In this document: in pieces, positions 1 through 6,899 of the stretch
How the letters are laid out: every line of letters starts with the position of its first letter
Position numbering within the stretch: the stretch's first letter is position 1
Assembly (NCBI GenBank): GCA_034007745.1
Contig: JAVEQI010000032.1
Coordinates: forward strand, 1 to 40,973
Source: Desulforapulum sp034007745
Lineage (GTDB): Bacteria; Desulfobacterota; Desulfobacteria; Desulfobacterales; Desulfobacteraceae
DNA: 40,973 bases
Direction of reading: 5' to 3'
Made by a program: the position numbers and the translations under genes
The notes under the pieces: model-generated
The model's input: the letters and a program-made list of their open reading frames with translations, nothing else
What the model was told of the DNA's origin: nothing
The model's database searches: none

Positions 1-577
1 CCTGAATAATCCCCTGTTTAGATAAAAGTGCCGATATTTCAACGGCCTCACCTTGGCTCAACTTGAGGATATTACAGGCTTCAAGGGATTGTTCAATCCT
101 ATTCCGGTCGTAAAAATCGGATCGCAGATTGATGTCGCAGAAAAAATCGGTCCCTCGTTTTTTTTCTGAAATTATTCGTCGAACAAGTTCCTGTCCATGA
201 CCGGTGCGCTGGATCAAGGTACCAAAATAGATCATGTCCGGTGATCCATTCACCAAAGAGGAGAGATGATCGTTAAACTCAAGATAATCCCAGGCTGAAT
301 CAGCAGCGATGGTAAACCCATGCTCCCCATCCTCCATGAAGACCCCTACCGTTCCAGTGGGATGGTCTGGGTCGGTCTGAATGTCACGTGGATCAAACCC
401 ATGGTGGAGGAGAAAATCCTTGATCTCAAGACCAAGTTGATCATCACCTACACGGGAAACAAAACGAACCGGAACACCCATTTTCTTAAGATGGTATGCA
501 AAGTTAAATGGGGCTCCGCCTATTTTTTTCTGGTCGGGGAAAAGATCAAACAAAATTTCGCCCAGAACTAAAATCAT
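1..577 (-). CDS. PfkB-family sugar kinase, 3' end outside window
   Basis: The reading frame opens at ATG 577 and runs off the left edge, so only the N-terminal 192 residues are visible. It begins with GEILFDLFP and then GGAPFNFAYHLKKMG, the N-terminal glycine-rich substrate-binding signature of ribokinase/PfkB kinases, followed by VGDD and TGTVGVF as in fructokinase-like members. The ATP-binding DTxGAGD motif would lie outside the window. PfkB kinases phosphorylate sugars or nucleosides in the cytoplasm; the sugar cannot be fixed from this part, though the N-terminus looks most like fructokinase. The Shine-Dalgarno is weak. The gene lies downstream of the csp terminator on the same strand, so it probably has its own promoter. 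Confidence 0.8.
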   Translation of the reverse strand, partial: MILVLGEILFDLFPDQKKIGGAPFNFAYHLKKMGVPVRFVSRVGDDQLGLEIKDFLLHHGFDPRDIQTDPDHPTGTVGVFMEDGEHGFTIAADSAWDYLEFNDHLSSLVNGSPDMIYFGTLIQRTGHGQELVRRIISEKKRGTDFFCDINLRSDFYDRNRIEQSLEACNILKLSQGEAVEISALLSKQGIIQ

Positions 578-663
578 GGTAATACACCCATGTTTAAAAA
601 TTTAAATTCAAGGGTATCTTAGACCATGCATGTGGTTCAGGTCAAGAAAAGGTTGTATATAAA

Positions 664-704
664 AAAGAAGAGCCCCTGATCAAAATGACCAGGGGCTCTT
701 CTTT
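664..704 (-). terminator. Rho-independent terminator of the cold-shock gene
   Basis: A perfect 15-bp inverted repeat (664-678 with 690-704) encloses an 11-nt loop. Read on the minus strand the stem ends in a U-rich run, so it should terminate csp transcription before the downstream kinase gene. Stem GC content is moderate with an AAGAAG base. Confidence 0.85.
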
Positions 705-757
705 CATTTATCTAAAATTACCGAAACGGCTTTTAGGAAACAGCGTAAAACGGTCGA

Positions 758-958
758 CTATACTACAGTTACATTTGTTGCAGACGGACCCTTGGGACCC
801 TCTTCAATGTCAAAGGTAACACGATCTCCTTCGTTCAGTGACTTAAATCCTGTTGCATTGATTCCACTGTGATGTACAAAGACATCCTTTCCGTTTTCCT
901 GCTCAATAAATCCAAAACCTTTTGAGTCGTTAAACCATTTTACAATACCATTAGCCAT
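758..958 (-). CDS. Cold-shock protein (CspA family)
   Basis: A 66-residue single cold-shock domain starting MANGIVKWFNDSKGFGFI. The RNA-binding motifs RNP1 (KGFGFI) and RNP2 (VFVHHSGI) are intact. It binds single-stranded RNA/DNA and acts as an RNA chaperone. I chose ATG 958 because AGGAGAG sits a few bases upstream and family members start at this point; a 14-residue upstream extension lacks family similarity. The leader is AT-rich and contains a small hairpin near 1061-1078. It is divergent from recD2 and has its own terminator, so it appears monocistronic. Confidence 0.93.
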   Translation of the reverse strand: MANGIVKWFNDSKGFGFIEQENGKDVFVHHSGINATGFKSLNEGDRVTFDIEEGPKGPSATNVTVV

Positions 959-1190
959 TTTGGCACTCTCCTGTTGTAAATAAATAGAACCAGTTTTCAA
1001 ATTAAGGACAATCTTGCCTCTTAATGTTGGGGAAATTTACCTTGATAGGAAAAACCCAAACATCCCACATGCGGGATGCGATTAAAAACAGAGATATCTG
1101 GTTACGAAAAAAAAATCAAGCATTAAATGAAGTAAAAAACGTTTTTTTATTTTAAATGAAATTTTAACTTGATTGGTGTAAAAATAAAGG
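959..1190. promoter_or_regulatory. Divergent csp/recD2 leader region
   Basis: About 230 bases of AT-rich DNA separate csp from recD2. CATCCC (1061-1066) and GGGATG (1073-1078) form a 6-bp stem in the csp leader about 100 nt before the start codon. Long leaders with structure are common for cold-shock genes, but I cannot assign promoter elements confidently here. Confidence 0.3.
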
Positions 1191-3671
1191 ATGTACTCTA
1201 TACAGTCTAACAATACTGGCGTAATCAAGGAGAGCCTTGAGGGCATTGTGGAGAGGGTCACCTTTCACAATGCCGACAACGGATGGTCTATTCTCAGGGT
1301 CACGCCCTTTGACAACAGCCATGCCCAGGAGACGGTGGTTGTTCACCAGACAAAGGTGTTTGCCGGTGCCACCATGCACTTCACCGGCTCCTGGACTGTC
1401 CATCCAAAGTTTGGCAGACAGTTCCAGGCAACTGTTGCCAGGGAGAAAAAACCAGCAACGGCCGCTGCCCTTGAACGATATTTAGGATCAGGGCTTATCA
1501 AGGGTGTCGGTCCCAAAACGGCCAGAAAGATAGTTCGTCATTTTAACGACCAGACCCTGGATGTCTTTGAAAGTTCGATTGAACGGTTGACCGAAGTCCC
1601 GGGAATAGCAGAGAAGAGGCTTAAAAGCATTGAAGCTGCCTGGATCGAGCACCGGGCCATCCGCAACGTAATGATGTTTCTCCAGTCCCACGGCATCAGC
1701 ACCCTTTTTGCAGTAAGGATATACAAGCTTTACGGAGATCTTGCCATTGATAAGGTTACCCAGGACCCCTATCAGCTTGCAAACGACTTTTACGGCATCG
1801 GGTTTTTTTCTGCGGACAGGGTTGCCCTGAGCATCGGTCTTGGCCATGACAGCCCCCAGCGAATCATGGCCGGGATAAAGCATGTGCTTGCTGCGGGTAG
1901 AAATTTCGGACACTGCTTCCTGACCTTGTCCCAGATTCGTGAGCAGGCGGGCAAACTTCTGCAGCTTGACCTGACCCATGGGCTGCCCCGGCTTCTTTTA
2001 CAGATGGAGCAGGAGAGACTTCTTATGGTTCGCAGCCTCAAGGTTGACAGCAATGATGCAGAGCCATGTTACTATTCGAGATCTCTCTACTTTGACGAGC
2101 GTTACGTTGCCCAGAGGATTGTCGCATCCTGCGGTCCAATCCCGGTTGACGGAAACAGGGTGGCTGACTGGATCCAACGGTATTGCAATGCAATCGGCAT
2201 GGATTTAAGCCCTGAGCAGGCGGCCTCCGTAAGGGGAATCGCAGGTGAAAAGTTTTCCATCCTCACGGGGGGACCAGGGTGCGGAAAGACGACCACCACC
2301 AGAGTCCTGGTGGAACTTGTCAGGGCCATGGGAAAATCAGTCCTCCTTGCCGCTCCAACGGGTCGGGCGGCCCAGCGCATGGAAGAGCTTATCGGCCAGG
2401 AATCAAAAACCATTCACCGTTTATTAGGCTGGAAGAACGGGCGCTTCAAAAAAAACGAAGAAACGCCGCTTGATTGCGATTTTATCATTGTGGATGAATG
2501 CTCCATGCTTGATATTTCGCTTACAGCGTCTCTTTTAAAGGCAGTGCCCGAAGAAAGCCAGATCGTTTTTATCGGAGATGCAGACCAGCTGCCGTCCATT
2601 GGGGCGGGAAATGTTCTGAAAGACATCATCGCCTCCAACGTTGTGCCTTGCTTTTGCCTGACCAGGATCTTCAGGCAGACCCGGGAATCCCTGATTATAA
2701 AGTATGCCCACAAGATCAATCAGGGTGAAATTCCCTGGATAGAATCGCCGTTTAAGCGACCCGGGGCATGGCAGCAAAAGGTTGACTGCCTCTTTATGGA
2801 TGCCGACGAGGCAACCAACGAGCAGATCAACTTTATCAACAGAGTCAAACGACTGGTCGATCCCGGAGAGGTCCAGGTCGAAAGGGATTCCAACCCATTT
2901 GAGTTCGGCGTCAACGATCCTGACACCAGCGGCTCACCAATAATCATCCCCAAAAAATTCCAGCACGTGAACCTTGAAGAGGTATGTACTGCAAGAACTG
3001 AAATCGAACAGCTCAAATCAGTCCTTAAAAAGGTGCATCCCTGGTCATCCCTCCACTATGGGTATACTGCCCTTGACACGGTAAGAATGCTCTATCAGCA
3101 CTGGATACCAAAATATTACGGCAACCATTGCGAAATCCAGATCCTAACGCCAATGACAAGGGGGTCTCTTGGAACGGTAAACCTGAACCGGTATATCCAG
3201 GCTGCAACAAATCCGTTTACACCCGGAAGGGCCCAGATACAGATCGGGCAGAGGACCTTCCGTGTGGGGGATCGGGTAATCCATCGAATAAACAACTATG
3301 ACCTGGGGGTATTCAACGGCGATATCGGCAAGATTCTCTCCATCGATAATGTTGAGCTTACAATGGTCGTATCTTTTTTCCCGGACCAGAGAGAGGTTCT
3401 TTACCAGAAAGAGGACATCATGGCCCTTGACCTTGCCTATGCCATTACCATCCACAAATCCCAGGGAAGCGAATTTGAAGCTGTCATCATCCCTGTCATG
3501 ACCCAGCACTATAGAATGCTGTTTCGCAATCTAATCTACACAGGACTGACAAGGGCCAGAACCCTGGCTATCTTCGTGGGAACGAGAAAGGCCCTTTCCA
3601 TGGCCGTTATGAACCAGGATACGGCCAGGAGGCAGACTGCTCTGGAGCAGTTAATAGTGGGCAGTAAATAG
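1191..3671 (+). CDS. recD2: RecD2-type 5'-3' DNA helicase
   Basis: An 826-residue SF1B helicase of the RecD2 (RecD/TraA-like) type. The N-terminus has the RecD2-specific GIVERVTFHNADNGWSILRV-like block, then a helix-hairpin-helix region (GLIKGVGPKTARKIV, near residues 100-115). The motor shows Walker A GGPGCGKTTTT (about residue 358), Walker B IIVDECSMLD, GDADQLPSIGAG, FRQTRESL, and near the C-terminus ITIHKSQGSEF and LIYTGLTRAR. RecD2 acts outside RecBCD as a 5'-3' helicase in repair and replication. There is no recB or recC next to it, in keeping with RecD2. The ATG at 1191 is preceded by only a weak AAAGG. The stop codon overlaps the start of a G-rich repeat array. Confidence 0.93.
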   Translation: MYSIQSNNTGVIKESLEGIVERVTFHNADNGWSILRVTPFDNSHAQETVVVHQTKVFAGATMHFTGSWTVHPKFGRQFQATVAREKKPATAAALERYLGSGLIKGVGPKTARKIVRHFNDQTLDVFESSIERLTEVPGIAEKRLKSIEAAWIEHRAIRNVMMFLQSHGISTLFAVRIYKLYGDLAIDKVTQDPYQLANDFYGIGFFSADRVALSIGLGHDSPQRIMAGIKHVLAAGRNFGHCFLTLSQIREQAGKLLQLDLTHGLPRLLLQMEQERLLMVRSLKVDSNDAEPCYYSRSLYFDERYVAQRIVASCGPIPVDGNRVADWIQRYCNAIGMDLSPEQAASVRGIAGEKFSILTGGPGCGKTTTTRVLVELVRAMGKSVLLAAPTGRAAQRMEELIGQESKTIHRLLGWKNGRFKKNEETPLDCDFIIVDECSMLDISLTASLLKAVPEESQIVFIGDADQLPSIGAGNVLKDIIASNVVPCFCLTRIFRQTRESLIIKYAHKINQGEIPWIESPFKRPGAWQQKVDCLFMDADEATNEQINFINRVKRLVDPGEVQVERDSNPFEFGVNDPDTSGSPIIIPKKFQHVNLEEVCTARTEIEQLKSVLKKVHPWSSLHYGYTALDTVRMLYQHWIPKYYGNHCEIQILTPMTRGSLGTVNLNRYIQAATNPFTPGRAQIQIGQRTFRVGDRVIHRINNYDLGVFNGDIGKILSIDNVELTMVVSFFPDQREVLYQKEDIMALDLAYAITIHKSQGSEFEAVIIPVMTQHYRMLFRNLIYTGLTRARTLAIFVGTRKALSMAVMNQDTARRQTALEQLIVGSK

Positions 3672-3726
3672 TAGGTAGTGGGTAGTGAGCACAGTGGGTA
3701 GGAAGGCAGTAGATAGTAGAGGGTTG
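3655..3726 (+). repeat. Degenerate AGTGGGTAGT-type array at recD2 3' end
   Basis: Imperfect 7-8 nt units (AGTGGGCAGT, AGTAGGTAGT, GGGTAGTGAG and similar) overlap the last codons of recD2 and continue about 55 nt beyond. Related arrays occur at 15419-15489 and 28849-28888, in each case beginning at the 3' end of a gene and G-rich on the coding strand. Confidence 0.7.
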
Positions 3727-3761
3727 GGAAAGAAAACAGAAGTTTTGTCCCGGATCTTCGG

Positions 3762-3881
3762 TTAATCTGCCTTCAAACTCTTCAAAATCTTTTTTGCCAA
3801 CGGTTCTTTAATTTCTGGACAGATAGCCCAGTAACCGCCTTCAGGAGCTTTTTCAATAATTGCTGTAAATTCTGCCTTCAT
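3762..3881 (-). pseudogene. Truncated HicB-like antitoxin remnant
   Basis: A 39-codon frame with a good GGGAG ribosome site begins MKAEFTAIIEKAPEGGYWA and continues ICPEIKEPL. This matches the N-terminal strand of HicB-family antitoxins (KFTAIIEK...GGYxAxCPEIPG). After CPEI the family sequence (PGAxxQGxTxEEA, a partial RNase-H-like fold and DNA-binding tail) is missing and a short lysine-rich tail ends at TAA. There is no hicA toxin beside it. It is most simply the 5' remnant of a decayed antitoxin gene. It could still be translated. Confidence 0.65.
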
Positions 3882-4047
3882 TTATTCTCCCAGGACTTAA
3901 TGATCAAGTCTTTATATTTATCAAACATATACAAAAACACTTGATATATCAACAAACAAATAGTGCATGCACTAATTCTAATTTTGGCTTTACACTATAG
4001 GCGGCAGTCGGTATCCCCTTGCTGAACATAAAAAACAAAGGGGATCA

Positions 4048-4140
4048 GATTATCGGCCAGGGCAAACCCAACCCGCAAAAACTCGGTCGTTCCTCCCTCA
4101 GACAATTTGCGGTTAAGTGGGTTTGCCCTGACCGATAATC
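4048..4140 (-). terminator. Long imperfect hairpin, probable terminator
   Basis: The arms 4048-4070 and 4118-4140 pair over 23 bases with one mismatch. The stem continues inward through GCAAA/TTTGC after a small bulge, giving over 30 paired bases around a roughly 26-nt loop. On the minus strand it is followed by a T-rich run and a second 8-bp hairpin (4013-4020 with 4038-4045). It ends the trmH operon or is a palindromic repeat serving that role. One arm contains the stop region of the 42-residue ORF. Confidence 0.6.
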
Positions 4141-4241
4141 GTGTCCAGCGGTTTTAACTGGGAGGTGTCCGTAAAATCCAACAGAAGCGATGGAAATTCT
4201 TCCACGATCTCCTGAACCTGAACTTTAAACCTTTGATCCAT
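4113..4241 (-). CDS. Possible 42-residue protein
   Basis: An ATG at 4241, 10 nt beyond the stop of the preceding gene, opens a 42-codon frame (MDQRFKVQVQEIVEEFPSLL..., ending TIIGQGKPT). An AAGGA lies about 8 nt upstream. It resembles no family I know. The C-terminal nine residues are encoded by an arm of the long hairpin. The ribosome site and operon-like spacing favour translation; its short length and origin partly in a palindrome argue for caution. Confidence 0.4.
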   Translation of the reverse strand: MDQRFKVQVQEIVEEFPSLLLDFTDTSQLKPLDTIIGQGKPT

Positions 4242-4251
4242 CTTGTTTTCC

Positions 4252-5052
4252 TTAGACAGGTGCCACTATGCCCTGGGCCAGGGTTTTTTCCATCAGGAAA
4301 TTGAATACCTCAGCACCTTCTTTCCCCCGGGAGGTTTTAACGTTTCCCTGTTCAAAAAGAGTCTCAACCCGTCCTGGGTCTAACTTTTCAAAGGATTCAG
4401 GCCACAACACAAGACGGTTTGAATCTTGATTATAAATTACCATTGGACCAAAAAGAGTCTTGCCTGACTTATCCTTAACGGATTTACCCCATACTTTATG
4501 CTTTTTTATTTCAAACAGAGGGGGAGCAGGAACATAACCCAGGATTTCGGCAAAAAGACAAATAGATTCCATAACCTCCCCAATATCCCCATTGGAAAGG
4601 GCCTGGACCGCCTCCTTGAACATTGATTCAATATCCTGATGGGTAAACGTAAGGTCAAGGTCTTTTAAAAGGTCCTTGTGGATAAAATCAAGGGTCTGAT
4701 TCCTCCTGAACTTTACAACATCCTTGTCATTCAAGATCTTAATGGCGTTGCGGATGCTGATCATCTCCTTGACGGTGGGGTTCCTCCTCAGCAGGACATC
4801 TTCAAGGGAGGTCTCAAAAAGGGGAAGCTCATTGTCCAACACAAGGATCTGATGTGTTTCACCCTCCAGGGGCCTTGTGTAAAGGTCCATATCCCGATCT
4901 TTGTGAAGATCAAAGGTGGACATGTCAAGGAGCTTTTTCATGGACTTTTTGTCCACCTTTGCACCGCTCTGGGCCGTACCGATTGTGACATCCACGGTTT
5001 TAACAAGATCGTTGATGGTAATGCGTTTTAATAAATTTTCTCGAAATCCCAT
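4252..5052 (-). CDS. Hypothetical protein, 266 residues
   Basis: I do not recognise the family. The start is well defined: AGGAGG lies five bases before ATG 5052. The protein is soluble, with no signal peptide or membrane segment, and is mostly charged and helical in composition. The N-terminal third (KRITINDLVKTVDVTIGTA) is followed by a mixed helical region and a C-terminal tract around FGPMVIYNQDSNRLVLWPES. It begins 32 nt after the TrmH-type methylase gene on the same strand, so the two are likely co-transcribed. A role in RNA or ribosome work would be inference from position only. Confidence 0.75.
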   Translation of the reverse strand: MGFRENLLKRITINDLVKTVDVTIGTAQSGAKVDKKSMKKLLDMSTFDLHKDRDMDLYTRPLEGETHQILVLDNELPLFETSLEDVLLRRNPTVKEMISIRNAIKILNDKDVVKFRRNQTLDFIHKDLLKDLDLTFTHQDIESMFKEAVQALSNGDIGEVMESICLFAEILGYVPAPPLFEIKKHKVWGKSVKDKSGKTLFGPMVIYNQDSNRLVLWPESFEKLDPGRVETLFEQGNVKTSRGKEGAEVFNFLMEKTLAQGIVAPV

Positions 5053-5084
5053 AAAGCCTCCTTATTTCCTGATTTTTTTTATAG

Positions 5085-5570
5085 TTACCCCCTACCGGGA
5101 AGAACGTGGGAGATCTTTGACACCCGGTCGTACATGACAAGGCTTCCTGCAACGGCAACGTTCAAGCTGAACGCTCCGGGCAGTTTGACCAAACTATGGC
5201 ATTTTTCCATCACCCCGCAAGAAAGTCCCACCTGCTCGTTGCCCAACAGGTAAACCGCCCGCAGGGGATGATCAAAACTATTCAACTCAACGGCCTTTTC
5301 TCCCATTTCAACCCCCACAAGCCGGGTATCATGGGCAAGACCGCTGTAAAACCCTTCAAATGTATCATGGTGGAACAGGGGAATCTTTGTCCAGGTACGG
5401 GTGACATCCCCGGGCTGGGGATGGTATCGGTTTCCAATGGTAAAGATAAAAGAAGCCCCGAGTATATAGGCCGACCGCCACAAGGTGCCGATGTTGAGCC
5501 CCTTTACCGAGTGCATCAAACCAATTCCGTAAAAACCATCCTGCTGATATTTCTGACTCAACCTCGACAT
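5085..5570 (-). CDS. TrmH/SpoU-family RNA 2'-O-methyltransferase
   Basis: A 161-residue SPOUT methyltransferase. All three conserved SpoU motifs are visible: motif 1 near residues 25-35 (GLNIGTLWRSA), motif 2 (YLLGNEQVGLS), and motif 3 (LPGAFSLNVAVAGSLVMYD), which builds the SAM-binding trefoil knot. The family methylates ribose 2'-OH groups of tRNA or rRNA. The length suits the short single-domain class (TrmL-like size), without the L7Ae-like N-terminal extension of RlmB. The exact RNA target is not decidable. The start lacks a strong ribosome site. It heads a likely operon with the 266-residue gene. Confidence 0.85.
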   Translation of the reverse strand: MSRLSQKYQQDGFYGIGLMHSVKGLNIGTLWRSAYILGASFIFTIGNRYHPQPGDVTRTWTKIPLFHHDTFEGFYSGLAHDTRLVGVEMGEKAVELNSFDHPLRAVYLLGNEQVGLSCGVMEKCHSLVKLPGAFSLNVAVAGSLVMYDRVSKISHVLPGRG

Positions 5571-5910
5571 TTTTTTATCATATCCCTATCGGCCAATGCA
5601 GTCAACGCCATTGGATCCTGGGCAGCAACAATCAAAAGTCAGGCATCCTGCATATCAGCATAAAAATAATTTACACTTATTAACCACGAAAGGCACGAAA
5701 AAACACCAAAAGTTGTGTCCGTAAGGACATGCGCGTTCTCATGTAGCGTAAAGTAGGAGATAAAAAATGCCAAAATAATTACTGGAAGATACCTGAACAA
5801 AGGATATTTAGGCTATTCTTCTTGAACTGTTTATGATAAATTTGTCCGGTAGGGTTAAAATTATGAGGTCCGACATTTAGTTATCATATGCCACGTAAGA
5901 TTTTGCACCA
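5571..5910. other. Intergenic region with short dispersed repeats
   Basis: No gene is seen in this 340-nt stretch. It contains a fragment resembling the widespread AACCACGAAAGGCACGAA intergenic motif (about 5680-5700) and a copy of the TTGTGTCC...GGACATG hairpin repeat (5712-5732). A short AGGAG-ATG-CCA-AAA-TAA near 5755-5780 encodes only three codons. It precedes the selenoprotein gene, so its promoter should lie here. Confidence 0.5.
5712..5732 (+). repeat. Dispersed repeat, copy A
   Basis: GTTGTGTCCGTAAGGACATG, containing the small palindrome GTCC-GTAA-GGAC. Copies with the same core occur at 8029-8056 (inverted), 15267-15295, and 21588-21616 (inverted). Confidence 0.7.
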
Positions 5911-5921
5911 GGGGAGGTATG

Positions 5922-6149
5922 ATGGGTTCTTCAGTTATCATTTTCGGCAAATGCACATGACCATTTACCAATGCTGCCCGTGGGGCATTTGAAGGGAAGA
6001 AGGTATCGTTTGAATATATAGACGTGGTCATGGAGCCTGACCGTCTGCCTGAGATGCTCAAATTTTCCGGGGGGAACCGCAAGGTCCCGGTTATTGTAGA
6101 GAACGGCAAGGTCACCATTGGGTACGATGGTAAGGGTTGAAGGGTCTGA
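5922..6149 (+). CDS. Glutaredoxin-like selenoprotein with two predicted Sec residues
   Basis: Reading ATG 5922 through UGA 5958-5960 gives MGSSVIIFGKCT-U-PFTNAAR, a glutaredoxin N-terminus where U-P-F-T stands at the usual C-P-Y-C site. Downstream come SGGNRKVPVIV, with the cis-proline loop (KVP), and VTIGYDG at the glycine motif of the thioredoxin fold. A second UGA at 6138-6140 is followed by AGG GTC and UGA, giving a U-R-V end at 6149; if it is instead the stop, the gene ends at 6140. Total about 75 residues. GGGGAGG at 5911-5917 supports translation (an ATG at 5919 is also possible). SECIS-like hairpins follow both UGAs. Probable role: thiol/selenol redox enzyme. It resembles what I recall as the Uxx-star glutaredoxin-like (seleno)protein family. 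The next gene starts 63 nt later on the same strand. Confidence 0.85.
5970..5989 (+). promoter_or_regulatory. SECIS-like hairpin for the first Sec codon
   Basis: The stem AATGC (5970-5974) pairs with GCATT (5985-5989). A UG bulge and a CC/GG pair lead to the apical loop CGUG (5979-5982). The stem begins 9 nt after the UGA and the loop lies 19-22 nt after it. This matches the spacing, bulged U and loop GU of the E. coli formate dehydrogenase SECIS. Confidence 0.65.
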
Positions 6150-6170
6150 TTTCCAGCTGTAGGCTGGAAA
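6150..6170 (+). promoter_or_regulatory. SECIS-like hairpin for the second Sec codon
   Basis: A perfect 8-bp stem (6150-6157 with 6163-6170) with the loop UGUAG. It begins 9 nt after the UGA at 6138-6140 and puts the loop 18-22 nt after it, the same geometry as the first site. It starts directly behind the UGA stop at 6147-6149. It lacks a bulged U, and it could instead be a simple 3' hairpin, although no T-run follows. Confidence 0.55.
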
Positions 6171-6212
6171 CAATACTCCATACATTTTACAATTAAGTTT
6201 TTAAGGAGTTTT

Positions 6213-6899
6213 TTGAAAAAAATGAAACAAAGAAAATCTTCCAATGGGGAATACCCCATTGACGACTTTAAAAGCGGTGAAGCCTGGCGGCTGTTCAAGA
6301 TCATGGGCGAATTTGTCGAGGCGATTGACACCCTGCACGAGATTGGCCCTGCCGTCACCATATTTGGATCGGCAAGAACCATTGAGGGATCCCATTATTA
6401 CACCAAGGCAGAAAAGATAGCAGCGCTTTTTGTCAAGGCCGGGTTCGGCGTAATAACCGGCGGTGGAGGCGGCATCATGCAGGCTGCCAACAAAGGAGCC
6501 CATTCCGTCGGCGGAACATCCGTGGGGCTCAACATCAACCTGCCCCGGGAGCAGGTACCAAACGCCTACACCACAATAGAGATGGAGTTCAACTATTTCT
6601 TTATCCGCAAGGTGATGTTTGTAAAATATGCCCAAGCCTATATCATTATTCCCGGCGGTTTTGGGACCCTAGATGAACTTTTTGAGGCTGTCACCTTGAT
6701 CCAGACCCATAGGATCAAACCCCTTCCTGTCATTCTTGTGGGAAGCGACTACTGGTCGGGACTTTTAGATTGGATAAGGGCAAGACTGATAGAGAATTCG
6801 ATGATATCGCCTGAAGATATGGATATCTTCAAGGTTCTTGATGATCCGGAAGAGATCGTAAAGGCTGTCCTTGACTTCAATGAAAGGAAAGCCAATTGA
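6213..6899 (+). CDS. LOG/TIGR00730-family Rossmann protein
   Basis: A 228-residue lysine-decarboxylase-like (LOG) protein. It has the Rossmann start VTIFGSAR, a glycine run ITGGGGGIMQAANKGA, and the diagnostic PGGFGTLDE motif near residue 149. Members studied in other organisms cleave nucleoside 5'-monophosphates to base plus ribose 5-phosphate; substrate here is unknown. The TTG at 6213 follows AAGGAG by four bases and is preferred over ATG 6222, which is 13 bases away. The stop codon overlaps the start of the next gene by four bases (TTGA), which suggests translational coupling to the DNA methylase. Confidence 0.88.
   Translation: MKKMKQRKSSNGEYPIDDFKSGEAWRLFKIMGEFVEAIDTLHEIGPAVTIFGSARTIEGSHYYTKAEKIAALFVKAGFGVITGGGGGIMQAANKGAHSVGGTSVGLNINLPREQVPNAYTTIEMEFNYFFIRKVMFVKYAQAYIIIPGGFGTLDELFEAVTLIQTHRIKPLPVILVGSDYWSGLLDWIRARLIENSMISPEDMDIFKVLDDPEEIVKAVLDFNERKAN

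Noticed and set aside
6138..6140. Second UGA as a plain stop
   Set aside because: Not fully excluded, but the following hairpin at SECIS spacing and the U-R-V-stop pattern favour Sec; kept as the alternative end.
5861..6382. 173-codon minus-strand frame
   Set aside because: Antisense to the selenoprotein gene and the LOG gene; no recognisable domain. The plus strand explains this DNA.
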